NCBI GenBank assembly: GCA_024225635.1
Contig: JAAEMK010001306.1
Span: 1 to 35,026, forward strand
From: Desulfobacteraceae bacterium
GTDB taxonomy: Bacteria; Desulfobacterota; Desulfobacteria; Desulfobacterales; Desulfobacteraceae
Direction of reading: 5' to 3'
DNA length: 35,026 nt
Position numbers and translations under genes: made by a program. Under the pieces are notes generated by a model that had not been told where the DNA came from, did no database searches, and saw nothing but the letters and a program-made list of their open reading frames with translations. Shown piece by piece: positions 24,596 through 32,102 of this stretch; the stretch's first letter is position 1, and each line of letters starts with the position of its first letter.

Positions 24596-25687
24596 TTAAA
24601 TAAATGATGTTTCCATGGAAGCGTCCCAGGACAAGATGGAATCTTCTTCCACCACAATTTTTACGAGTTCATACGGTTTGATTCTGATCCCTGTTAACCG
24701 TCCCAGGCCATCCCGCATAAGGCGGTCCATATCAATGAAGGCCTCACCCCCAAGCCTTGAATCGATTCCGACGGTTGATCTGAAACCGATCTGCAGCCCC
24801 AAAGCGCTTTGCCGGTCGTCCGTGGAATCACTTGTTTCCGCCAGATGCAGAATGCGAACGCTCCGGACGTAATCGACGCCTTCAACCTCTTCCAACGTTG
24901 CGTAAATCTCGGAGAGGTACACGGAACGGCCAAACGACCGAACCTTGCCATCCGGTCCTCCATTGGGAAACGGATTGAAATATTCCTGCAATCCCTTGAT
25001 GGCCCGGCTGCGCATCCCGGAAAAGGAGGCGCCGGGTTTTGTGCGAATGCTTGCCCCAAGGGACAGGGAAACGTAAAAAGGCTTGACCACATGCAACCGC
25101 GTCGTCAGAAGACGCATGGGTTCAAGCATGTCGCCCACTTTTTTGATAAGGAATTCAAAGTCCTCTGATTCAAGGTTGCCGCCGGGCGCGATCACCACAC
25201 TAACATGTCCCGGACGATCATCCATGCACGTGCTCCTGTCGGCTGTTTCCAGGTTCCGCCGCGCAAAGCAACGTGTCAGCACCATATTTTCTTCCTCAAG
25301 AAGGATACACGCCGTTACCCTTTGGGCCAGTTTTTCATAGTCCTCACCGGTCACGGCACGCCGGGGCTCCCGGAGCCTCAATACCGTCTTTCTCAGTGCT
25401 TCGTCCACTTCTTCGATGGGGGTGCCGGTATCCGCCAAATACCGCTTCTCGGCAGGGTCCACCATGCGAAGTAACTGCAGGAACATGATCTTGTTTTCCC
25501 GTGTGACCCGATTGAGGCGGTAAATCAATATTTCGGTAAAGTACGCGAGCAGCTCGATCAAAGTAATTCCGGGATCGGACGCATTATGGTTTGTCCATTC
25601 AGGAGCGTAGCGCGGCAAAAGTGAAAGTCCTTCTTCCACCAAATCGGTAAAATTACGATCATCTATGTTCAAGATTTTAAGTGGCAT
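24596..25687 (-). CDS. Short baseplate J-like protein of the eCIS
   Basis: This 363-residue protein starts with LPRYAPEWTNHNASDPGITL and IELLAYFTEILIYRLNRV, the N-terminal signature of eCIS/phage baseplate J-like proteins. LREPRRAVTGEDYEKLAQRV, typical of the J core, comes directly after a short spacer. Compared with the 1009-residue protein upstream it lacks the large middle insert. The C-terminal part (VYLSEIYATLEEVEGVDYVRSV) matches the J C-terminus. The two J-like proteins probably sit together in the baseplate wedge. Confidence 0.87.
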   Translation of the reverse strand: MPLKILNIDDRNFTDLVEEGLSLLPRYAPEWTNHNASDPGITLIELLAYFTEILIYRLNRVTRENKIMFLQLLRMVDPAEKRYLADTGTPIEEVDEALRKTVLRLREPRRAVTGEDYEKLAQRVTACILLEEENMVLTRCFARRNLETADRSTCMDDRPGHVSVVIAPGGNLESEDFEFLIKKVGDMLEPMRLLTTRLHVVKPFYVSLSLGASIRTKPGASFSGMRSRAIKGLQEYFNPFPNGGPDGKVRSFGRSVYLSEIYATLEEVEGVDYVRSVRILHLAETSDSTDDRQSALGLQIGFRSTVGIDSRLGGEAFIDMDRLMRDGLGRLTGIRIKPYELVKIVVEEDSILSWDASMETSFI

Positions 25688-25728
25688 AATATATCTTTAA
25701 GTAAGTTTTAAATTCCTTTACGCCAGTG

Positions 25729-28700
25729 TCACACCCCAAGGCGAATATTGTATTCGCCCGGCGTTATCAGAAAAATCCCTGTTTGCAGAAGACCAGGGGA
25801 TTCTTCGGCCGGCCTGATATCAAGAGAATGCACATATTCAAGCCCCCGGATTGATTCGAGTAAAACATATAAATCAGACCCATGGGGCCTTTCCCCAAAC
25901 TCCCAACCGTTTCCATCCGCTCCCCCGGTGAGCGGGTGCAGATACCTGTCTAATTCCAGCCGGCACCTGTCAAGAACACCGGCTTCGCCATGGCCCGTTC
26001 CGGCCACGATAACCGCCTCCACACAAACCTGAACGTATTCGGGCGCCAGGACAACAAGCTCCGGGTCCGGCAGGCGCCGCTGATTGATATAATCCGTCAC
26101 CCGACGGAGCAGATTCAGATCGGGTAAGGGTTTGCGCTCCATACCATGGGGAACGATAATGAGACTTATCACCCCCGGCTTTATTACCCGATTGCCTCGA
26201 TCCGAGGCCAGATCCCGGTTAGGGTAACATTTGGCCCTGGCAACCACTGGTGCGGCCAGCTTTGCCAAATCCTCATAGTCCTCAATGGTTACCGCCCTGT
26301 CCCTATGTCTCAACCAGCGGCTGCCTCTCTCCCGGACCGAATTCCAATCCTCGATATCCTGTCCGCCCAGGGCCGGCTCCAGGTTCACAACGGAATCAAC
26401 ATAGGGAACGCTGGTTCTAAGCTGGGTGATGCTCTCAGCAGGTTTGTCACCAAACGATCCCCCGCCGGTCCGGTATCTGCGCAGCCGGACATTATTTACG
26501 CCGGGAGGTGGAATCAACCCCCTTTGGCCGTCACCAAAGCATATTTCTCCGCTCTGCCGGTCAACCACGAAATGCCGGTCACGGTTACCCGACGAAATAA
26601 AATCATTCACTTCCTGCCAGCGTATCCAAATCTTCTCAATCTCGCCCTGGGCGTTGCGGATGGTCTCAACAGCCTCCATGCCGTCCTGCTCAAGGATTCT
26701 TTCCAGCTCCTCCCCGGGAGTTTCCAGCTCCTCTCCGGGAGGCATATCCGGTTCCCGGACCTGCAGATGCACGTCTTGCAAAATCGGTACCCGGGACGAC
26801 CTGAACGTCTGCATGGGCCTTCCATTGCCCGACCCCAGCAGTTCATTCTCCAGGGTCATGGTTTGTGTGGCCGGGACGGTATTCAATACCACGCGCTGAA
26901 GCTTGGGACGGCATTCGAACGCGCCCTCTTTCCACAACAGTCTCAGCCAATGGAGTTCAGACCCGCCTTCGATGGAGCACTCGTTCCAACGCGCGATATC
27001 GGCCCCCAGGCGCACGGTAACCAGGCCGGACATGTTCAAAGCCCCGGTGCCGTCCTTCGCGCTGGTTTCGATCCAATCCCCGCCATTCCAGTATTGCCAG
27101 GCCAATTGCGCCCGCGCCATGTCGTCACGGACAAATACGCTGCCCTCCGCACCGCAAACATGAAAATAAAGATCCAACCCACGATCCGCAAATGCGTTTT
27201 GCTCTCCCTCCGGAACACTGAAGCCCAGGTACAATGCCCTGTATGGCTCTGAAGCCCCCTGAAACGGATGGAAAGGCGTCCGGCCATTGATCTCTTCAAA
27301 AACCAGATTGTTATCGGTAACCACCAGCTCGGGTGGGCGGGAACCAGCCGTCAATGACGACGCCAGCGTGACGGTTTCAATGCACGGCGGGGCCAGTGTG
27401 GCCGGGATGTGGCGAAGCCGCTGGTCGGCGTTATCAAATTCAAACCGCTCTTCCCGGCCATAGTTTCCGGAAATGAGACGCGCCCGTATCCAGGCGCCTT
27501 CCACTCCGTTCACCGTGGTCCGGGCCGATGGGGGCGGCACCACAAAAGAAACCCGGCCATCTTCTGTCAACGCCTGGGTGTCGTCGCGGCATTCCAGCCC
27601 GACCCAGCGTCGTCCATTCCAATACTCCCACTGGATCCTGGGGTCACCGGCCCTGTTGACGGGCGCAATGGGGGCTCTTTTTCCATCCGAAGCCGGATTG
27701 GTCATCTTGATCTTCAGGGTGACTTCACACTGCTGTGTCGCCAGGAAGTCGCACCCCAGATAAAACAGATCACCAAATTGAGGCCTCTGGCCGAATGGAA
27801 AAAAATCCTTGGAAAAATCGATGGGCAGATTGTTGAAAAATGCGCCCGCAGGTACGTTTTCAGAGACATCCCATCCGGCGGAGGCCGTCACGGTTCTTAC
27901 AAGGGGAAGTTGAGGTGGGGTTTCACCCTTGGCGGCAGCCGGCAGAGGACCGGACGACCGGCAGCTTAGCCACGCCAGATCACGCCCGTGCATCGGGGAA
28001 GTGGGCCATTCAGGTAAATTCCTGAATACGACCTCACCGCTTTGACTCAGCCCCCGGGTCGTATCACCGGCGGGCTTCATCGAAATTTCACTGTCCAGGG
28101 CGGGAATGTACCACTCAAGCGTTTGCCAGGGGCAACTTGAGACGCCGCTGTTCCCGATTTCAAACCGAATGCGGAGTTCCGTGATATCATCCCTTTCCCC
28201 AATGGGGTTGAACCCCAGACAGAACCCGTGTCCGGCCGGCTGATCCGCCGCAAAAGCAAATTGACCGGGACCGGCTTTGCCACCAACCGTGGCCAGAAAG
28301 CTTTTATCCGCATACCTGTCGGTCCGGGAATCCAACGCCAATACCTTTTTCAGCTCGACATTCGTCACCGCCAGGTCGAACATGGTTTCAAAAACAGCTG
28401 CTTCCGTCTCACCTTCACCGGGTGATGCCGCAACTTTTGTGTAAGCGGGCACCACAATGCCGGACGATGCCATGGAAGGCGTTTTTACCGGAGTGAAAGT
28501 CAAGGGCACCCGGGCCGGAACCGGCGGAATCCGCGAGACATTGAGCACATTCAAAAAGGCAATACGATTTTTGTCCGGAACCTGATTCATGCGCTGAATC
28601 ACATGACCGCAGTACCGGGAAAAAACTCGCAAGAGCGCCCGCGCCAAAGGATCCCGGTCAACGGAGACGGCCAGCCGATCCTTTAATTTTTCGGCGGTAT

Positions 28701-28755
28701 ACCGGAAGATATCCTCTTCCGTGCGGCAATCGATCTTGGGTGCTTTATGGATCAT
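25729..28755 (-). CDS. Large baseplate J-like assembly protein of the eCIS (Afp11-type)
   Basis: This is about 1008 residues. The N-terminus (DPLARALLRVFSRYCGHVIQ, RMNQVPDKNRIAFLNVL) and a C-terminal block, RHRDRAVTIEDYEDLAKLA, followed by ARAKCYPN and LESIRGLEYVHSLDI, are those of the putative baseplate assembly family found in Afp/PVC-like clusters. The middle is beta-rich, with repeated QYWNG/EYWNG segments (WEYWNGRRWVGL, WQYWNGGDWIET). Start: ATG 28755 overlaps the stop of the gp25 gene (TGATG); GTG 28758 is one codon earlier. The overlap implies translational coupling. Confidence 0.9.
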   Translation of the reverse strand: MIHKAPKIDCRTEEDIFRYTAEKLKDRLAVSVDRDPLARALLRVFSRYCGHVIQRMNQVPDKNRIAFLNVLNVSRIPPVPARVPLTFTPVKTPSMASSGIVVPAYTKVAASPGEGETEAAVFETMFDLAVTNVELKKVLALDSRTDRYADKSFLATVGGKAGPGQFAFAADQPAGHGFCLGFNPIGERDDITELRIRFEIGNSGVSSCPWQTLEWYIPALDSEISMKPAGDTTRGLSQSGEVVFRNLPEWPTSPMHGRDLAWLSCRSSGPLPAAAKGETPPQLPLVRTVTASAGWDVSENVPAGAFFNNLPIDFSKDFFPFGQRPQFGDLFYLGCDFLATQQCEVTLKIKMTNPASDGKRAPIAPVNRAGDPRIQWEYWNGRRWVGLECRDDTQALTEDGRVSFVVPPPSARTTVNGVEGAWIRARLISGNYGREERFEFDNADQRLRHIPATLAPPCIETVTLASSLTAGSRPPELVVTDNNLVFEEINGRTPFHPFQGASEPYRALYLGFSVPEGEQNAFADRGLDLYFHVCGAEGSVFVRDDMARAQLAWQYWNGGDWIETSAKDGTGALNMSGLVTVRLGADIARWNECSIEGGSELHWLRLLWKEGAFECRPKLQRVVLNTVPATQTMTLENELLGSGNGRPMQTFRSSRVPILQDVHLQVREPDMPPGEELETPGEELERILEQDGMEAVETIRNAQGEIEKIWIRWQEVNDFISSGNRDRHFVVDRQSGEICFGDGQRGLIPPPGVNNVRLRRYRTGGGSFGDKPAESITQLRTSVPYVDSVVNLEPALGGQDIEDWNSVRERGSRWLRHRDRAVTIEDYEDLAKLAAPVVARAKCYPNRDLASDRGNRVIKPGVISLIIVPHGMERKPLPDLNLLRRVTDYINQRRLPDPELVVLAPEYVQVCVEAVIVAGTGHGEAGVLDRCRLELDRYLHPLTGGADGNGWEFGERPHGSDLYVLLESIRGLEYVHSLDIRPAEESPGLLQTGIFLITPGEYNIRLGV

Positions 28756-29153
28756 CACGGAAGGCCTCTTTGCAGGTAAAACGGGTATACCAGATTAAAC
28801 CGGTTATCCGTTGTTCGCACACGGTATTCAATGCCGATGTGCAGTGTTTCCCCCTGGACGCCGCCGGACCTCACCTTGACGTCAAGCACTTCAATACGCG
28901 GTTCCCAGACACGCAGCGCCTCACTCACGTGATGCTGCGCAAGTCCCCGGGTGGCGGCATCGTTTGGGGCAAACACCAGTTCATGGATGTCACAGCCGAA
29001 ATCCGGACGCATGACCCGCTCGCCCCTGGCAGTGGAAAGAACGATCCAAATGCCCTGTTTGATGCTCTCTTCATATGCCGCCAATGTCAAACGGCATGTA
29101 TCTTCATCCTTTTCAACGGGAAACCCCAACCCTGTGCCGAGAAATCTGGTCAT
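28755..29153 (-). CDS. gp25-like baseplate wedge protein (GPW/gp25 family)
   Basis: This 132-residue protein has the compact gp25 fold pattern: GTGLGFPVEKDEDTCRLTLA, then a helix, VLSTARGERVMRPDFGCDIHEL (shown in parts), then FAPNDAATRGLA and RVWEPRIEVLDVKV. The EPRI segment corresponds to the ExR-type motif of gp25/TssE, which contacts the sheath and wedge. Afp9 is the counterpart in the antifeeding prophage. The gene lies 20 bases after the PAAR gene and overlaps the next gene. Confidence 0.92.
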   Translation of the reverse strand: MTRFLGTGLGFPVEKDEDTCRLTLAAYEESIKQGIWIVLSTARGERVMRPDFGCDIHELVFAPNDAATRGLAQHHVSEALRVWEPRIEVLDVKVRSGGVQGETLHIGIEYRVRTTDNRFNLVYPFYLQRGLP

Positions 29154-29173
29154 CCGCCCGGTCTCCTTCTTTT

Positions 29174-29674
29174 TTAACCGCCGATAATCACCGTGGGCTC
29201 CCCCTTGACAATCTTGTTTGGCGGGCCCACCGCCTCCAAGATGGTATCACCCAGGCGACAGGCTTGCAGGCCGTTGACAAATACGGTCTGTGAGCCGTCA
29301 ATCACCACGCCGGGACCATGGGGAGGAATCGGTAACGGCGTCCCGCAGGCATGAATGTCCGCCCCGCCGGCCATGCTGGTGATCATGCCGCCCATCTGAG
29401 CGGCGGCAGCGGCTTTGGTCGCCTCTTCAGCGGCCTTGGCTGCGGGTGCGCCCGGAGTACCGGCAGCCGCGACAGTAGCGGCCTCAGCCACCTTGATGGT
29501 AGCATCGGAAACCTGTTTGGCGCTTTGCAGCGCACCGGCCACAGCAGCCGGGACCCCTCGCCAGGCAGGCAACGAGCCCACAAATACATTGACGCTGCCC
29601 GGCCCCGGTCCCAGCATGGGAGGCGCGGGATGACTCACGTTGTCCGTTACTCTTGCTGCGGGTTTACCCGGCAT
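29174..29674 (-). CDS. PAAR-like spike-tip protein
   Basis: This 166-residue protein has an N-terminal PAAR-type start (KPAARVTDNVSHPAPP). A central helical Ala-rich insert follows (about residues 45-100, AAGTPGAPAAKAAEEATKAA and neighbours). The C-terminal PAAR core holds HACGTPLPIPPHGPG, VFVNGLQACRLGDTI and VIIGG. The His/Cys positions fit the metal site at the tip of the spike. It would cap the gpV-type spike encoded just upstream. The Ala-rich insert is longer than in minimal PAAR proteins. Confidence 0.9.
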   Translation of the reverse strand: MPGKPAARVTDNVSHPAPPMLGPGPGSVNVFVGSLPAWRGVPAAVAGALQSAKQVSDATIKVAEAATVAAAGTPGAPAAKAAEEATKAAAAAQMGGMITSMAGGADIHACGTPLPIPPHGPGVVIDGSQTVFVNGLQACRLGDTILEAVGPPNKIVKGEPTVIIGG

Positions 29675-29692
29675 GACACCTCCATAATTACA

Positions 29693-30340
29693 TCAGTTCA
29701 GATGAATCGTGGCCCCTTTGACCGTCACTTGGGCATTCGCCTGCAAGTCCATGCTTTGGGCCGCCTGGGCGCTGATGCCCGCCTGTGATTTCATCTCGAT
29801 TCCGTTGGCCTCCAAGGTCAATTTTCCAGTGGACGACCGAACGGTTATGTCCGAATGGGCCTCGATGGTAATACTGTTATTCGCGGTGTCGACAATTATG
29901 CTGTTTTTCCCGCTCTTATCGATAATTTCGATGGTCTCATTGCCGGATGTATCATTGAACCGCAACACATGACCGCTACGCGATTTAATGGTTCGGTGGT
30001 TGTTTTCACCGTCTGAATTGGACTCGGGCGTACCGTCCTTTCCATTCCACAGGGCCCCTATAACGAACGGAAAATCAACCCGGCCATGTTCAAACGCCAC
30101 CAGAACCTCGTCATCGACTTCCGGAAGGAAATAAGCCCCCCGGCCGCCACCGGCCATGGCCGCAGCCACCCGGGCCCAATTGCTTTCCACATCATCGCTG
30201 AGCCAGGGAAATTTCACCTTCACCCGATGCATGTTTTCCGGATCCTTGTTATTGGTAACCACCCCTATCACCACGCCGTAAAAACGATCGGTCCGCTCCA
30301 TGGGTGCAAACAGTGCGCGCAACGCATCGGAAGTTGTCAT
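29693..30340 (-). CDS. gpV/gp5-type spike protein of the eCIS
   Basis: This 215-residue protein opens with an OB-fold region typical of baseplate assembly protein V / gp5 (FYGVVIGVVTNNKDPE, VKVKFPWLSDDVESNWARVA, YFLPEVDDEVLVAFEHGR, FVIGALWNG). The C-terminal half has short repeated strands (SITIEAHSDITVRS, KLTLEANGIEMKS, MDLQANAQVTVKG), the pattern of a triple-stranded beta-helix spike. Its ATG overlaps the hub gene stop by four bases. In Afp8 hub and spike are fused; here they are two proteins. Confidence 0.92.
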   Translation of the reverse strand: MTTSDALRALFAPMERTDRFYGVVIGVVTNNKDPENMHRVKVKFPWLSDDVESNWARVAAAMAGGGRGAYFLPEVDDEVLVAFEHGRVDFPFVIGALWNGKDGTPESNSDGENNHRTIKSRSGHVLRFNDTSGNETIEIIDKSGKNSIIVDTANNSITIEAHSDITVRSSTGKLTLEANGIEMKSQAGISAQAAQSMDLQANAQVTVKGATIHLN

Positions 30341-31404
30341 GTGGCATTCCTCCTGACCTCAAAAGTTGTACGATAGCCCGAGTTCGGTCTGAATGTGTGC
30401 TCGGTGCCGGTGACGTAATAGATACCGCTGAACCTTCGTCCCAGGCCCTGGACTTCAACCAGGTGTCCGGCACGCAGGTCCGAACGGCCGATGCAGACGC
30501 CCTGCCCCTCGATATAACGCAGGGCCAACTCACCGAACCGCGCCCTGGCAAGCTCATCCGCTTCCGCCTGACTGAGCATGGGCAGATCAACGGTCATCAT
30601 GCCGGTTCCTGCAAAGGCCTCCCGCACCCCCGCCGGACCCGAAGCCGTCCCGCCCATTCGCCGTTCATCCCCGATACCCGACCTTGCCACCACCCGGGCC
30701 TTGTCCTTGGCATTCCAGCCTTTCACGAACACCTCTTCGACTTGGCCCACAGTGCTGAGCCGGGCATTGAAATCGAGCAACTCAACCTCTCTATCCAGGA
30801 TCACCGCGGAACCGCCCTGGTTTTGTCTCTCACGAAAATGCAGGTTTCGATCACTGACCACCATTTCATAGCCGATCCGCTCAGCTCTTTCATACAGAAA
30901 CTGAAAGTCGGTCTGGTTGTGCTGGAGCACATAATCCAGGGTAACCCGGGTATCATCAACATCCGGGGACAGGCTGTAATCGCCGGCGATCTGACTTGCT
31001 ATATCGCTGTCCTTCATGTTTAAGAAGGCCCGGGTCTTGCACCTTCCCATCAGGCGGTGACGCAGGTCATATCCCAGCACGGTCAGCATTGGCGGCGCTT
31101 CACTTGGAAAATCAGGTTCAAGTCCCGTGATCTCGCCTCGAAAAAGCCTCTCAAGGTTATCACGGTATCCCATCTCGATCTCAACGACATTTCCTTCCTT
31201 GAACAGATCATCGTCAATCCACTTAACCTTCATCTCTGCGTTATCCCAGCAAGGCAGCGTTAAATTGAACATACTCATGGCGCCAACGTCTTCCAGCACC
31301 TTTACCGATACAAGGTCGGATTTAGCAGCAAGGGGCAACTCCTGTCCGTTGATCTTAAGACGAAACTCAGGTGTCAGTGTATCGAAATTACGACGATCCG
31401 TCAT
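30337..31404 (-). CDS. gpD/gp27-type hub protein of the eCIS (phage late control D family)
   Basis: This 355-residue protein matches the hub half of VgrG/Afp8. It has an N-terminal beta domain (PEFRLKINGQELP, VEIEMGYRDNLERLFRGEI), LTVLGYDLRHRLMG, and a middle SDIASQIAGDY...VLQHNQTDFQFLYERAERIGYE block. It ends in a C-terminal domain with DLRAGHLVEVQGLGRRFSG and YYVTGTEHTF. It would form the trimeric hub joining the tube end to the spike. Four-base overlaps with the LysM gene before it and the spike gene after it indicate coupled translation. Confidence 0.92.
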   Translation of the reverse strand: MTDRRNFDTLTPEFRLKINGQELPLAAKSDLVSVKVLEDVGAMSMFNLTLPCWDNAEMKVKWIDDDLFKEGNVVEIEMGYRDNLERLFRGEITGLEPDFPSEAPPMLTVLGYDLRHRLMGRCKTRAFLNMKDSDIASQIAGDYSLSPDVDDTRVTLDYVLQHNQTDFQFLYERAERIGYEMVVSDRNLHFRERQNQGGSAVILDREVELLDFNARLSTVGQVEEVFVKGWNAKDKARVVARSGIGDERRMGGTASGPAGVREAFAGTGMMTVDLPMLSQAEADELARARFGELALRYIEGQGVCIGRSDLRAGHLVEVQGLGRRFSGIYYVTGTEHTFRPNSGYRTTFEVRRNAT

Positions 31405-32102
31405 GCCCCATACCCGCCATTTGAATGGTTTTGCCGATCAAGTTTGGGAATCAACAGCACCGTTCCCGGCACCAGGCCAAGGGGATCATCAATGCTGTTT
31501 TCATCCGCGATCGCCCGCCACAGCTTAGGATTGCGGTATTCTTCAGCCGCAATACTGCTCAGTGTCTCTCCCCGCTTCAAGGTCCGCATTTTTACCACGT
31601 CCGACGACTCCTGCGCCTGCCGGTTGAGATCTTCATAATTGGTCCGCCATTCCTTGAAGGTGCATTGCGATGTGGCCCGCACCGGGGTGCCGTCTTCCAT
31701 AAACAGTGTAAACTGCTGTTCCAGCCGCTCCAAAACGCCTTGAAAAAATATGCCCACCGACCCCCAGGAAAGACGGCACACCGGTGGGCGGTGTTTATCC
31801 CCATGGTTTTCAACGGTACACAGTTGCAGAAGTTTCTTTGTATGGGTCCGCACATCAACCTTTTGTGCTTCCCCAGTATCATAGGTGTCAAAGATAAGAT
31901 CCAATTTCAGGGTACGGGGCTTGGCATTGGTAAACTGCAGTTCGGGAACGTCACGCTGGGACGCATTCTGCGACTTCCAACTGACAGTCTTGTTAAACAC
32001 AAGCTTGTCGGGATTAAACAAGGCCTCGATACCACTGCCCCGTTCGAAAACAAGGACCGCGTCCTTTTTCTCCACAAGAATTTGCAGCTTTGCCAAGGTC
32101 AT
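31401..32102 (-). CDS. LysM-containing baseplate protein of the eCIS (Afp7-type)
   Basis: In this 233-residue protein the first about 165 residues form the tube-associated domain seen in Afp7-like proteins (ALFNPDKLVFNKTVSWKSQN, LKLDLIFDTYDT, KKLLQLC). Residues about 170-218 are a LysM module (RTLKRGETLSSIAAEEY, LWRAIADENSIDDP, LVPGTVLLIPKL). In contractile tails this LysM protein sits near the hub. Its ATG overlaps the end of the repeat-protein gene by four bases. Confidence 0.9.
   Translation of the reverse strand: MTLAKLQILVEKKDAVLVFERGSGIEALFNPDKLVFNKTVSWKSQNASQRDVPELQFTNAKPRTLKLDLIFDTYDTGEAQKVDVRTHTKKLLQLCTVENHGDKHRPPVCRLSWGSVGIFFQGVLERLEQQFTLFMEDGTPVRATSQCTFKEWRTNYEDLNRQAQESSDVVKMRTLKRGETLSSIAAEEYRNPKLWRAIADENSIDDPLGLVPGTVLLIPKLDRQNHSNGGYGA

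Noticed and set aside
26146-27252. 368-codon plus-strand ORF opposite the large baseplate J gene
   Set aside because: The minus-strand J-like protein has family motifs along its whole length and this ORF has none.
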